Shown here piece after piece: positions 25,469 to 34,823 of a DNA stretch of 56,755 nucleotides. The notes below the pieces were generated by a model. It was given only the letters and a program-made list of their open reading frames with translations. It did not search any database and had not been told where the DNA came from. Every line of letters starts with the position of its first letter. Position 1 is the stretch's first letter. This stretch comes from Gammaproteobacteria bacterium (GTDB lineage Bacteria; Pseudomonadota; Gammaproteobacteria; GCA-001735895), in assembly GCA_024229615.1 (NCBI GenBank), contig JAAESG010000506.1:1-56755 (forward strand), read 5' to 3'. The translations under genes were made by a program, and so were the position numbers.

Positions 25469-26928
25469 TTGTCGATACCACCCATGCACATGTATTTAAT
25501 TTCAGTGTAATCGTCGAGGCCGTACTTCGATCCTTCGCGGCCCTGACCGGATTCCTTTACACCACCAAAGGGTGCCATTTCGTTGGAAATGATGCCCTCG
25601 TTGATGCCGACGATGCCATACTCCAGGCCTTCTGCCACGCGCCAGATACGACCGATGTCGCGTGAGTAAAAGTAGCAGGCGAGGCCAAACTCGGTATCAT
25701 TCGCCATCTGAATCACTTCTTCTTCGGTGCTGAACTTGAACAGCGGCGCAATCGGACCAAATATTTCCTCACGAAAAACACGCATTTCACTGTTGACGTT
25801 GGTCAGAATGGTCGGTTCGAAGAAATGGCTTCCCAGTTCTGATCGGTTGCCGCCAACCACTTTGGTGGCTCCCTTGCTGAGGGCATCTTCGACGAAGGCT
25901 TCCATGTCATTGGCGGCCTGCTCGGTGATCAGGGGACCCACGGTAGTGCCTTCCTCGGTGCCATCGCCCATTTTGAGGTCGTCAACCGCCGCCGCGAGTT
26001 TATCGGCAAACGCGTCATAGCAACCTTCCTGCACCAGGATTCGATTGGCGCAAACACAGGTCTGGCCGGCGTTGCGATATTTGCTGATGATTGCACCGGC
26101 GACCGCCGCGTCGAGATCGGCGTCGTCGAATACGATGAAGGGTGCGTTGCCGCCCAGTTCCATCGAGGTGCGTTTTACGGTTTGAGCGCATTCGGCCATC
26201 AATTGCTTGCCGACCGGTGTGGAGCCGGTAAATGTCAGCTTGCGCACGATTGGATTGGAGGTCATTTCTTTGCCGATGGCGGCGGTCTCGCCGGTGACCA
26301 TGTTAATAACGCCGGGTGGGATGCCGGCACGCTCGGCCAGTTCGACAAAGGCGTAGGCTGACAGGGGTGTCGCGTTTGCCGGCTTGCAAACCACGGTACA
26401 ACCGGCTGCGAGTGCCGGCGCGATCTTACGGGTCAGCATCGCATTCGGGAAATTCCAGGGTGTGATACAGGCGACGACGCCGACCGGTTGTTTGATACAA
26501 ACGATACGCTTGTCATTGGATGGCTGCGGGATGGTGTCGCCGTAGAGGCGCTTGCCTTCTTCGGAAAACCATTCGATGTAATTGGCGCCATAGGCGATTT
26601 CACCGCGCGCCTCAGCCAGCGGCTTGCCCTGTTCCAGGGTCATGATCATGGCCAGATCTTCCTGTGCCTCCATCATCAGGTTAAACCATTTGCGCAGGCA
26701 GGCGGAGCGTTCCTTGGCAGTGCGTTGACGCCAGCTGACAAAAGCCTCGGCAGCGGCCTTGATGGCACGACGCGTTTCCGCAGTGCTGCATTTGGCGACT
26801 TCAGCGATGACTTCACCATTGGCGGGATTGGTGACTGCTACGGTTTCGCCGCTGTCAGCGTCTATCCATTGGCCGTTGATATAAGCTTTGGTTTTGAGTA
26901 ACGACTGGTTAGATATTTGAATGCTCAT
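25465..26928 (-). CDS. gabD: Succinate-semialdehyde dehydrogenase (NADP+)
   Basis: A 487-residue aldehyde dehydrogenase. It oxidises succinate semialdehyde to succinate, the second step of GABA breakdown. Catalytic residues are Glu257 (MELGGNAPFIVFDDADLD) and Cys291 (NAGQTCVCANRI). Other family marks are ITPWNFPNAMLTRKIAPALA and TFTGSTPVGKQLM. The start at MSIQISN is chosen for length and a GGGAA about 9 bases upstream. It is first in a gabD-gabT operon with a 4-base overlap. It could also serve glutarate or guanidinobutyraldehyde-derived semialdehydes. Confidence 0.95.
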   Translation of the reverse strand: MSIQISNQSLLKTKAYINGQWIDADSGETVAVTNPANGEVIAEVAKCSTAETRRAIKAAAEAFVSWRQRTAKERSACLRKWFNLMMEAQEDLAMIMTLEQGKPLAEARGEIAYGANYIEWFSEEGKRLYGDTIPQPSNDKRIVCIKQPVGVVACITPWNFPNAMLTRKIAPALAAGCTVVCKPANATPLSAYAFVELAERAGIPPGVINMVTGETAAIGKEMTSNPIVRKLTFTGSTPVGKQLMAECAQTVKRTSMELGGNAPFIVFDDADLDAAVAGAIISKYRNAGQTCVCANRILVQEGCYDAFADKLAAAVDDLKMGDGTEEGTTVGPLITEQAANDMEAFVEDALSKGATKVVGGNRSELGSHFFEPTILTNVNSEMRVFREEIFGPIAPLFKFSTEEEVIQMANDTEFGLACYFYSRDIGRIWRVAEGLEYGIVGINEGIISNEMAPFGGVKESGQGREGSKYGLDDYTEIKYMCMGGIDK

Positions 26929-27067
26929 GTGCGCGTTCCCGGTCAAGTTGTGCAAAGGCGAGAAGCATAACGATTTAGCCTGTTGGCGACAATGAATTTA
27001 CAATGTGTAGGGCGAAACTGACGCTACCTCTGATAGAATAATGCGGATGTCCCCAGCCGGAATTGAT

Positions 27068-29836
27068 ATGCCTGATAACGCGATCCCCGCAAAACGGAAA
27101 TCTCGCACCAACCTGGATTTTTATCACAGCCCAACGCAGTTGCGTTTCGATACCTGGAATCGACTCGAAGAACACGCCACCCGTCTACGTCAAAAACACA
27201 TGCGCAAGGCCGATGTCGCGGCGCTAAGTAAAAAAATCAGGGACGAAATAACCCTGCTCGAAACCATAGAAAATTACAGTGCATTTCCTTCACAGGAAGA
27301 CTTCAAGCTTTTATGGCAACTTTTTGACCAGCAAGACTTCGATTTGATGTCGCGCATTGTTACCCGGATCGTACGTGCGCTGACCGGGGGTACCTATCGC
27401 TCGCGCCATATCAATCTGCGGGTGCCGACCGAACTCGAAGACAAGGATGAAGCGACCCAGTATTACGATGAGGAGCGCCACCAGCAGCGCCCTTATTTCG
27501 AAGTGCTGTTTGTCGATGAAAGCGGGCCGGACGATGTCAAACGCTTGCGTGAGAACTTGCATCAATTACGTCGGCCGGAGGATCAGTTTATCTACGATAT
27601 CGTCGTGGTACCGACTTTCGAGGATGCATTAATTGCGGTGCTGTTTAACTACAACATCCAGGCGGCGGTTATTCGTTATGGCTTTCCTTTGCAGTCGGTC
27701 AATCATCTTGAAATTTTACAGCGTTACCTGGCCCGAATTAGTGAATCCGACTACGAAGATGCACTCGATATAGAGCGTGGCCCGCTCCTCGGGAACTGGT
27801 TGTCCGAGCTTCGGCCGGAACTCGATCTATACCTGGTAACCGATGCCGCGGTTGAAGATATCGCCGGCAATGTCACGCAAAAGTTTTCGCGCATCTTCTA
27901 CCAACAGGAAGACTATCTCGATCTGCATCTGAATATTCTGCGTGGCATCCAGCAGCGCTATCAAACTCCATTTTTTACCGCGTTGCGTAAATACAGTCGC
28001 CAGCCTACCGGTGTCTTTCATGCGATGCCGATCTCGCGCGGCAAGTCGGTGACCAAGTCGCACTGGATCAAGGACATGGCACAGTTTTACGGTATGAATA
28101 TTTTTCTCGCCGAAACCTCGGCGACCTCGGGCGGACTCGATTCGTTACTGCAACCACATGGACCGATCAAGAAAGCCCAGGAACTGGCGGCACGCGCATT
28201 TGGCGCCAAGCGCACCTACTTTGTCACCAATGGCACCTCGACCGCCAACAAGATCGTGGTTCAGGCACTGGTCAAACCAGGCGATATCATTCTGGTCGAT
28301 CGCGATTGTCACAAGTCGCATCATTACGGCATGGTGCTCGCCGGCGCCCATGTTTGCTACCTCGATTCCTATCCGCTGAATGATTACTCGATGTATGGTG
28401 CTGTACCGCTTAGCGAGATCAAGCATAAGTTGTTGATGTATAAAAAAGCGGGGCTGTTACAGCGGGTGAAAATGTTGTTGCTGACCAACTGTACCTTCGA
28501 TGGCGTGGTCTACAACGTCGAACGTGTCATGGAAGAGTGCCTGGCGATTAAACCCGATCTTATTTTTCTCTGGGATGAGGCCTGGTTTGCGTTTGCCGGT
28601 TTTACGCCGACCTACCGGCGTCGTACGGCGATGGCGACGGCGAAACGCTTGCAGGCGCGTTATCGCAGCGAAGAATATGTCGCGGAGTACACCGACTATG
28701 TAAAACGCATCGCCAAATCAAAAGATGCTGATCTCGTCAACCAACGCCTGTTACCCGACCCGGCCAAGGTCCGCGTGCGTAGCTATGCCACGCAGTCGAC
28801 GCATAAGTCGTTAACCTCGCTGCGTCAGGGTTCGATGATCCACGTCTACGACCAGGATTTCAATCACAAGGTGCAGCAGCCTTTCGTCGAGGCCTTTATG
28901 ACGCATACCTCGACCTCGCCGAACTACCAGATCCTGGCCTCGCTGGACATCGGACGTCGTCAGGTCGAACTCGAAGGTTTTGAAATGGTGCAGAAGCAAA
29001 TCGAGCTGGCGATGGCCATTCGCGAGCGTGTCGCTTCGCACCCGCTACTGAGCCGCTACTTTCGATTTTTATCGGCTAAGGACATGATTCCGGAAGAATT
29101 TCGACCCTCCGGCATCGGCAGCTATTTCGATCCGGAAAAAGGCTGGCGTAACACGCGTATGGAAGAAGCCTGGGCCGTCGATGATTTCGTCATCGATCTG
29201 TCACGGTTGACCCTGTATCTGGGGCTTACCGGGGTCGATGGCGACAGCTTCAAGAATGAATACCTGATGGACAAGTACGGTATTCAAATCAACAAGACCT
29301 CGCGTAATACGGTGCTGTTTATGACCAACATTGGCACCACGCGCAGCTCGGTCGCGTTTTTAATCGAAGTACTGGTCAAGATTGCGACCGAACTGGACCA
29401 GGAGCGCGAAGATGCCGGTCGGGTAGAGCGCAAATTGATCGATAAAAGAGTCAAGTCGTTGTCGGAAGAATTGCCCCCACTGCCTGATTTCAGCTACTTC
29501 CACGCCGCCTTCTGCCCCGGTGCCGCGAACAAGGTCAAAACCACCGAAGGCGATATCCGCAGTGCCTTCTTTTTAGCCTACGACCACGAAAACTGTGAGT
29601 ATATGACGATCGATGAGGAAACTATTGGTGCGGCGATGAACTCCGGCCGAGAGCTCGTATCCGCAAGCTTTGTAACACCCTATCCGCCGGGCTTCCCGGT
29701 ACTGGTTCCGGGACAGGTCGTCAGTGAGGCTATCCTGGCATTCATTCGCGCACTCGATGTCAAGGAAATTCATGGCTACGAACCCGAAATCGGACTACAG
29801 CTGTTTACCGAAGAAGCCCTGCACAAACTTCAGTAG
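27068..29836 (+). CDS. Orn/Lys/Arg decarboxylase, class I PLP family, long form
   Basis: A 922-residue decarboxylase, longer than the usual 710-760 residues because of an N-terminal region of roughly 200 residues (HSPTQLRFDTWNRLEEHATRLR ...). The PLP domain has HAMPISRGKSVTKSHWIKDM, ETSATSGGLDSLL, FVTNGTSTANKIV, WDEAWFAF and the Schiff-base lysine Lys580 in STHKSLTSLRQGSMIHV. The C-terminal domain ends with PYPPGFPVLVPGQVV. It decarboxylates a basic amino acid, most often arginine, lysine or ornithine; the substrate cannot be fixed by eye. It is divergent from gabDT, separated by about 140 bases, and repeat A follows the stop by 18 bases. Confidence 0.92.
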   Translation: MPDNAIPAKRKSRTNLDFYHSPTQLRFDTWNRLEEHATRLRQKHMRKADVAALSKKIRDEITLLETIENYSAFPSQEDFKLLWQLFDQQDFDLMSRIVTRIVRALTGGTYRSRHINLRVPTELEDKDEATQYYDEERHQQRPYFEVLFVDESGPDDVKRLRENLHQLRRPEDQFIYDIVVVPTFEDALIAVLFNYNIQAAVIRYGFPLQSVNHLEILQRYLARISESDYEDALDIERGPLLGNWLSELRPELDLYLVTDAAVEDIAGNVTQKFSRIFYQQEDYLDLHLNILRGIQQRYQTPFFTALRKYSRQPTGVFHAMPISRGKSVTKSHWIKDMAQFYGMNIFLAETSATSGGLDSLLQPHGPIKKAQELAARAFGAKRTYFVTNGTSTANKIVVQALVKPGDIILVDRDCHKSHHYGMVLAGAHVCYLDSYPLNDYSMYGAVPLSEIKHKLLMYKKAGLLQRVKMLLLTNCTFDGVVYNVERVMEECLAIKPDLIFLWDEAWFAFAGFTPTYRRRTAMATAKRLQARYRSEEYVAEYTDYVKRIAKSKDADLVNQRLLPDPAKVRVRSYATQSTHKSLTSLRQGSMIHVYDQDFNHKVQQPFVEAFMTHTSTSPNYQILASLDIGRRQVELEGFEMVQKQIELAMAIRERVASHPLLSRYFRFLSAKDMIPEEFRPSGIGSYFDPEKGWRNTRMEEAWAVDDFVIDLSRLTLYLGLTGVDGDSFKNEYLMDKYGIQINKTSRNTVLFMTNIGTTRSSVAFLIEVLVKIATELDQEREDAGRVERKLIDKRVKSLSEELPPLPDFSYFHAAFCPGAANKVKTTEGDIRSAFFLAYDHENCEYMTIDEETIGAAMNSGRELVSASFVTPYPPGFPVLVPGQVVSEAILAFIRALDVKEIHGYEPEIGLQLFTEEALHKLQ

Positions 29837-29854
29837 TCGCTATACAAAAAGCCG

Positions 29855-30078
29855 CTAGCCCGTATTTCTCACCACCTTATCTACTGCGACGACGTTATGC
29901 CGCACCCTGCCTGCATTTGGCTCGGTCAGAGCGCTCGACATAGTGTCAACTATGCCAGCGCACCCTCCGAACATGGGTTGCCGGTAACTGCAAGCAATGT
30001 TCGGAGTGGTCGCAAAATGCAGGCAGGGCCCGACCTCTCGTCGTCTCGCTATGAGTGGTGGTGAGAAATGCGGGCTAG
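29855..30078. repeat. Repeat family A, copy 2 (complete, 224 bp)
   Basis: Bounded by 22-base inverted repeats that match at 21 positions: CTAGCCCGTATTTCTCACCA on the left and the complement of TGGTGAGAAATGCGGGCTAG on the right. Further inside, CCCTGCCTGCATTT and AAATGCAGGCAGGG form a second inverted pair, so the whole element can fold into a long hairpin. No gene is inside. Partial copies lie at both window ends (1-131 and 56582-56755). It lies 18 bases past the decarboxylase stop, so it may act as a terminator. Confidence 0.9.
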
Positions 30079-30350
30079 ATCCCTGACTTTCCTGCAAAGC
30101 CGGGAGTTTTGTGCTATTGCATCTTTACAGGCGCCATAAACGCCGTGAGGCGAGGTCGAAACTAGCCGGTTAACGAAATTACCGATGCCAATTCTTTTTG
30201 ATAATCCCCTAAGTTTTAAAAAATTTCCTATTAGTAATCAATGTTGTACTACACTATGCTAAGAATCTATGTTAAGTTCCATCGGCGATGGCAATGTGGA
30301 CTGGCGCAATTTGGTTCATTGTTCGTTTTTTTATTCAGGAGTTAGCAGTT
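30079..30350 (+). other. AT-rich leader region upstream of the outer-membrane protein
   Basis: No gene is seen. The segment from about 30195 to 30275 is clearly AT-rich (TTTTAAAAAATTT) and probably holds the promoter of the following barrel-protein gene. AGGAG at 30337-30341 is its ribosome-binding site. Confidence 0.4.
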
Positions 30351-30950
30351 ATGAGGAAAAATATTACTATTGTTCTTCTGTTTTTGACCTTTTTAGTGCC
30401 CACCGTTAGCCATGCTGCCAGGGACTACAGTTCTTATCAGACAAACGATTTAATTGGCGATGTTTATCTCGGCGTCAAGTATTCAAGAATAGGCATTTTC
30501 TCTGACGATCTCGACGATGGTGATAAATCCGATAGCCGAAATGTGGGATTTATGTTCGGCAAGGGTATCAATGACCTCCTGTCATGGGAAATTGCCTACA
30601 ATTCGAACGTGACCAAAGAAGACGACTGGCTCGGAGCCGGGTTGAACGTTGAGGCGGAAACACTCGGATTCTTCCTGGTCGCAAAAACACAGGGAGATAT
30701 CTATTTCAAAGGAAGAGTGGGTTATAGCCGGGTAACCGAGGATTTGTCCGCGATTGGAGAGTTCAACTCGTATGGCATTGCTTACGGAGTCGGCGCCGGG
30801 TTTAAAATAGGCAAGATAGGTGCGATAGAAGTTGAATTGAGCAAATTGCCCACAGAAAACCTTGATCTCGATGTTCCAGGATTTGGACCGATAAGTTTTG
30901 ACGTTGAAGCCGAGATGGTTTCGGTGGCCTATGTTTGGGCTTTCGAATAA
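30351..30950 (+). CDS. Outer-membrane beta-barrel protein
   Basis: A 199-residue exported protein. The start at MRKNITIV follows AGGAG by 9 bases and opens a clean signal peptide ending about VSHA (residues 1-22). The mature part alternates short hydrophobic beta strands and polar turns (YLGVKYSRIGIF, NVGFMFGKGI, LLSWEIAYNS, GIAYGVGAGFKIG) and ends with aromatic ...VAYVWAFE, close to the C-terminal signature of barrels (last residue Glu, so not a perfect one). This fits an 8-strand OmpA/OmpW-like barrel. Function unknown. Downstream (31028-31053) lies an imperfect hairpin that could end transcription. Confidence 0.8.
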   Translation: MRKNITIVLLFLTFLVPTVSHAARDYSSYQTNDLIGDVYLGVKYSRIGIFSDDLDDGDKSDSRNVGFMFGKGINDLLSWEIAYNSNVTKEDDWLGAGLNVEAETLGFFLVAKTQGDIYFKGRVGYSRVTEDLSAIGEFNSYGIAYGVGAGFKIGKIGAIEVELSKLPTENLDLDVPGFGPISFDVEAEMVSVAYVWAFE

Positions 30951-31200
30951 TTGAGTGCCGGGACATCAAAAAGTAAAGTAATCGACCTTCGGCCAACCTC
31001 TTTAATCTGAATCTGCCGCTGTTAGCGACGCATTGTCTTACGGGACAGTGCGTTCAGGTATTTGGCAGTCCACAAAATTCCCTTATATCTAGCAAAATAG
31101 CCTGTTGCGGAATCCTCGGGAAGTGGGTTGATCGCACGACACGCATCGGTTACTGGAATGCGTTATTACGCCGGCTGGCCTGGTATCATCGTGGCGTCTA

Positions 31201-32265
31201 TTAGAACTGCAATACCGGAAGCGGCTTGCTGGTGTAGACCTCGCTATAGGCTTCGCAATTTTCGGGATAGCCTTCCGGATCGATGAACGCGATGTGATAT
31301 TCACAGGCGTTAAAATTGTCAAAGTCGAATTGCCAGCGATGGTTTGGCCAGAAATATTCGCAGCCCGAGCGTTGTGGATAGAAGGCAGCGTTGTACAGGG
31401 TGCCGAATCCACGTGCAAAGCGTGTCTGGTAGAGTGGGGATTGCAAAAATTCATGCGTAAATGAGGCAGCCGTGTGTTGCCGATCGGCGATAATGCCCTG
31501 CAAGTGCTGGTGACGCGCGTGAGTGAATACCTTTTCTTCATAAAGCGGCCAACTGCTATCGATCTGATGGTTGGTCGAGACCTGACCGCCAACGAAGTGA
31601 GGTTCACGGGCGGTACCCAGCTCGACCGTTTCGGAGTTAGCCTCGCGATCGAGCAGCATGATGTTGTAGGCACCTTGCACCGGTATCCTTTTAATCAACT
31701 CGCAGGCTTCTTTGACATTACCGGCGAATTCGAGCAGGTAGCGCAGTAATATGGAAATTCCGAAACCTTCGCCGAATTCTTCGCGTCCGCCAAATGACAT
31801 CGATACGGCAAGTCCGTCGTCGTTGATACCATCGAGCACACCGGACATGCAGTCGAGCATCGCGATGACTCTTCGTTGTGCAAATTTACTGTGCATCAAC
31901 AAGCCATCGAATACATAGGGTGAATAGTCGTAGCTACGTACCATGACGCTTTCGTCCGCGTTGTATATCGCCTGTGAACAACCGCGAAACAATGGCGGTG
32001 GGTTGTATTGAGCCAGGAAGCGTGCTGCGTGATCACCGCCACCAGCCAATTCCACCATGGCTTCATAGGTCGGCAAAAATTCGGGCATATAGCGCTTCAG
32101 GGCTTGCAAAGATTCCAGGTAAGTAGGGCGATCCGCTTCGCCGTAGCGCAAAAACCAGCGTTTGTAGGCCGGCCAGTGAAGTTTGAACTGGTGTTGCCAT
32201 GCAGGCCCAGGTGCACCTTCGGCGAAGGCCTGGAAAGTAAAATCCATCTGCGATACGGGAATCAT
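31201..32265 (-). CDS. C45-family Ntn-hydrolase (acyltransferase/amidohydrolase-like)
   Basis: A 354-residue protein of the peptidase C45 group, relatives of isopenicillin-N acyltransferase and carcinine hydrolase. These proteins cleave themselves before a Cys that becomes the N-terminal nucleophile. Here that is probably Cys96 in FRGCSQAIYN, followed by VMVRSYDYSP, LDGINDDGLAVSMSFGGR and GAYNIMLLDREANSETVELG, then STNHQ. There is no signal peptide, so it is cytoplasmic. It would hydrolyse a C-N amide bond of an acylated amine or peptide; substrate unknown. Its ATG directly follows the TAG stop of the gene upstream, so the two are coupled. Confidence 0.85.
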   Translation of the reverse strand: MIPVSQMDFTFQAFAEGAPGPAWQHQFKLHWPAYKRWFLRYGEADRPTYLESLQALKRYMPEFLPTYEAMVELAGGGDHAARFLAQYNPPPLFRGCSQAIYNADESVMVRSYDYSPYVFDGLLMHSKFAQRRVIAMLDCMSGVLDGINDDGLAVSMSFGGREEFGEGFGISILLRYLLEFAGNVKEACELIKRIPVQGAYNIMLLDREANSETVELGTAREPHFVGGQVSTNHQIDSSWPLYEEKVFTHARHQHLQGIIADRQHTAASFTHEFLQSPLYQTRFARGFGTLYNAAFYPQRSGCEYFWPNHRWQFDFDNFNACEYHIAFIDPEGYPENCEAYSEVYTSKPLPVLQF

Positions 32266-32667
32266 CTAGAACGGCGAGAAAGGCGGATCGATAAAAGTCG
32301 ATGGAGGCGACGGCGTGCCAACCTGTTCTTCATCCTCGGTACTGGCGTTGCCCACCGGTTCGAGATCATTGCGTGTCCACCAATACCAGAAACCTTGATC
32401 GCGCAACCAGAGGCTGAGCCTGTCGATATTGTTCCATTCGCGTCCCGCGCCGCGGGCATTGAAAACTCGGCACAGCTGGTTGTCGACATAAACCGCTATC
32501 GCCCAGGCCAGTGGATGCTTTCCCTGGTCTCCGTAACCGCCACCCTGGTGCAGGCGCTCGATACGATACACCACGGCGAATTCGCCCAGTCGTCCACCGT
32601 CACGCAAGGGCGCCAAATCGGCCTGGGTGACTGATCCACTTATTCCTAGTTGTACATCTTGGTCCAT
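32266..32667 (-). CDS. Hypothetical protein, 133 residues, coupled to the C45 hydrolase
   Basis: A compact protein rich in aromatic residues, with RLGEFAVVYRIERLHQGGGY, AIAVYVDNQLCRVFNARGAG and LRDQGFWYWWTRNDLEPVG, then an acidic, proline-rich tail. No signal peptide or membrane segment. The stop abuts the start of the C45 gene (TAG then ATG), so they are one operon. I do not recognise a named family; similar short proteins are known without function. There is no good ribosome-binding site before the ATG at 32667. Confidence 0.75.
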   Translation of the reverse strand: MDQDVQLGISGSVTQADLAPLRDGGRLGEFAVVYRIERLHQGGGYGDQGKHPLAWAIAVYVDNQLCRVFNARGAGREWNNIDRLSLWLRDQGFWYWWTRNDLEPVGNASTEDEEQVGTPSPPSTFIDPPFSPF

Positions 32668-32671
32668 AGTG

Positions 32672-32700
32672 TTGACAAATTAACCCTTGTTGACTACATT
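32672..32700 (+). promoter_or_regulatory. Possible sigma-70 promoter of the VOC gene
   Basis: TTGACA at 32672-32677 is a perfect -35 box. After 17 bases, TACATT at 32695-32700 matches four of six -10 positions. It points toward the VOC gene starting at 32804 and lies in the divergent gap with the hypothetical gene at 32667. Confidence 0.45.
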
Positions 32701-32803
32701 ATGCTTCATGATGTATATCACTTCAATTCTTAGCTGATACATTCATTTGCAAATGACACCCCTGTGTCTCTTATTCCCAAAAACATACATTATGGAGCAT
32801 GTT

Positions 32804-33358
32804 ATGAGTAAAAAAGTTTCTCCCATACCGCGCGGTTACCGTACCGTTACTACCTGCATGACGGTTGTCGATGTCGATAGCGCATTGGCCTTTTATCAAG
32901 CGGCCTTTGGCGCTGAATTGTTGACTCGTCACAGCGGAGCCGACGAAACAGTAGCGATTCACGCTACGATAAAAATCGGCAACAGCATTATAGCCCTAAA
33001 TCAGGAATCGCCAGAACAGGGCACCCTGTCTCCGGTGACCCTGGGAACCTATGCCAGCCATACCCACCTCTACGTCGATGATGTCGACACCAGCTGGGAG
33101 CGCGCAGTCGAAGCGGGTGCCAGGGTTCACACATCGTTGTATGACGCCTACTGGGGTGATCGTACCGGCATTCTGCTGGATGGCAATGGCTACCTTTGGT
33201 CGATGGCGAGTAAGATCGAAAATGTTTCGCAGGAAGAAATAGCTCGACGCGCCAGCGCCTGGTATCAGTGCGCACCGGAAATTCCCGTTGTTGTCGAGTA
33301 TCCGGCGGAGGTGTTTATCGCCGAGGAAACACTTGCAGACGAAACCGTTGCTGTCTAA
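32804..33358 (+). CDS. VOC-superfamily (glyoxalase/PhnB-like) protein
   Basis: A 184-residue protein whose first ~135 residues form a VOC fold of the PhnB type: RTVTTCMTVVDVDSALAFYQAAFGAELL, IKIGNSIIALNQE, HTHLYVDDVDTSWERAVEAGA and YWGDRTGILLDGNGYLWSMAS. The metal-site positions of VOC enzymes are only partly present (His in HTHLYV). The last 45 residues are an acidic, mostly helical tail. The start follows GGAG by 7 bases. The amidase gene follows on the same strand, with a hairpin at 33389-33410 between them (GGGTCGGGAT / ATCCCGGCCC). Function unknown; perhaps an isomerase or binding protein. Confidence 0.85.
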   Translation: MSKKVSPIPRGYRTVTTCMTVVDVDSALAFYQAAFGAELLTRHSGADETVAIHATIKIGNSIIALNQESPEQGTLSPVTLGTYASHTHLYVDDVDTSWERAVEAGARVHTSLYDAYWGDRTGILLDGNGYLWSMASKIENVSQEEIARRASAWYQCAPEIPVVVEYPAEVFIAEETLADETVAV

Positions 33359-33431
33359 GCTACTAACAGGTATTTTCCCAATAATAAAGGGTCGGGATTC
33401 ATCCCGGCCCGTCAATAACTCGTCCGGCGAT

Positions 33432-34823
33432 ATGCAAGAAAACTCTTTGACAGCAAAAGAACAATTAAAAGCACTCGAGTCAGGAGCAATCACCGCAGTC
33501 GACCTGCTAGAACTAACGATTCTCCAGGCTGAGAAAATCGCGCCACTACTGAATCCATTAGCAGTGAAACTGTATAGCCGCGCCAGGCAGGCTGCGCAGG
33601 AAGCGGATAAAAAGCGGGCCAGTGGCAAAGGTGGCCGGCTTTGCGGACTACCGATTACAATCAAGGATTCCCAGTTTCTGGCAGGTTATCCCTGTGCTAA
33701 CGGTGCGCTGGTATTGAGCGATTTCATCCCCAATGAAACCTGTCGTGCGATTGAATTGCTGGAGCAGGAAGGGGCAATTATTTTTGCCAAAACTACCTGT
33801 CCCGAGTTCAGCCTTACCGGGGTGACCCATTCCGAAATATACGGTTTGACATCAAATCCCTGGAACAGTGAGCGTACCTGTGGCGGCTCATCAGGTGGTG
33901 CCGCGGTCGCGGTGGCTACCGGGGTCGGCTCGTTTTCGCTCGGCGGTGATGGTGGTGGTTCGATCCGAATACCGGCCGGATTTTGCGGGATCGTCGGTTT
34001 CAAGCCCAGTTTCGGCGCGATACCGCGCGAGCCCTGTTTCCCATCCTGGCAGTCACTGGTTTGCTACGGACCGATGACTCGCAGCGTTGCCGATGCACGT
34101 CTGTTTTTCGAAGTTCTGAGCGAAGGGTTTTCGGCTAAAAAGCCCGCCAGGGGCAAATCTACGACAATTATTTATTCCGAAGATCTCGGTTTTGCGCCGC
34201 TCGATAGCGATGTACGCGAAGCGTTCCGAAACGCAATCGAACTGATGCGGGATGATGGCTTCAAGTTGGTGGACGACAATCCCGGGCTGCCGTCATCGGC
34301 CATCACCTGGGCGGTTACCGCGAGTTACGACGCGGCTGAACACGCCCGCGGTAGTGCCTATAATATCGATTACGTGGGTGAAGTGGCCAAGGGATTTATC
34401 GACTTTGGCGAGCAATTCAGCGCGGAGGATTTCGAACAGGCGCAAGCCCATCGTAAAGTTATACGTACCCATTACTCGGAATTATTCGACCGTCATGCCG
34501 CGGATATTCTGATTACGCCGACGCTCGGTTGCGAGGCTTTCCCGCACGGCACTATCCACCCAAAAAAGATCGATGATACCCATATCGAACTACCCTGGCT
34601 GGACTGGGCAAGCTTTCTCTACGACGCTAATCTGACCGGTCTGCCGGCATGTGCCATACCGATGGGAATCGGCGATGAAGGGTTACCCTTATCGCTGCAG
34701 ATCATCGGCGCCGAAGGTAGTGACTACGAGGTGCTTCGGGTTGCCGAGTCTATTGAACGGCTGATCGGCTGGGATAATTCGATTGTCGTGCCCGTTAGCG
34801 GAACCCTGGAGCAAACCGCCTAG
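33432..34823 (+). CDS. Amidase-signature family amidase
   Basis: A 463-residue amide hydrolase with the Ser-cisSer-Lys triad: Lys78 (LPITIKDS), the cis-serine in GGSSGGAAVAVATG (about 153-154), and nucleophile Ser177 (GGDGGGSIRIPAGFCG). The C-terminal part has the expected LTGLPACAIPMG. Substrate unknown; family members act on many amides, including amino-acid amides and the amidotransferase GatA substrate. It is not GatA by context. The start at MQENS is chosen because upstream residues overlap the VOC gene; its ribosome-binding site is weak. The stop TAG forms the beginning of repeat B copy 1. Confidence 0.92.
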   Translation: MQENSLTAKEQLKALESGAITAVDLLELTILQAEKIAPLLNPLAVKLYSRARQAAQEADKKRASGKGGRLCGLPITIKDSQFLAGYPCANGALVLSDFIPNETCRAIELLEQEGAIIFAKTTCPEFSLTGVTHSEIYGLTSNPWNSERTCGGSSGGAAVAVATGVGSFSLGGDGGGSIRIPAGFCGIVGFKPSFGAIPREPCFPSWQSLVCYGPMTRSVADARLFFEVLSEGFSAKKPARGKSTTIIYSEDLGFAPLDSDVREAFRNAIELMRDDGFKLVDDNPGLPSSAITWAVTASYDAAEHARGSAYNIDYVGEVAKGFIDFGEQFSAEDFEQAQAHRKVIRTHYSELFDRHAADILITPTLGCEAFPHGTIHPKKIDDTHIELPWLDWASFLYDANLTGLPACAIPMGIGDEGLPLSLQIIGAEGSDYEVLRVAESIERLIGWDNSIVVPVSGTLEQTA

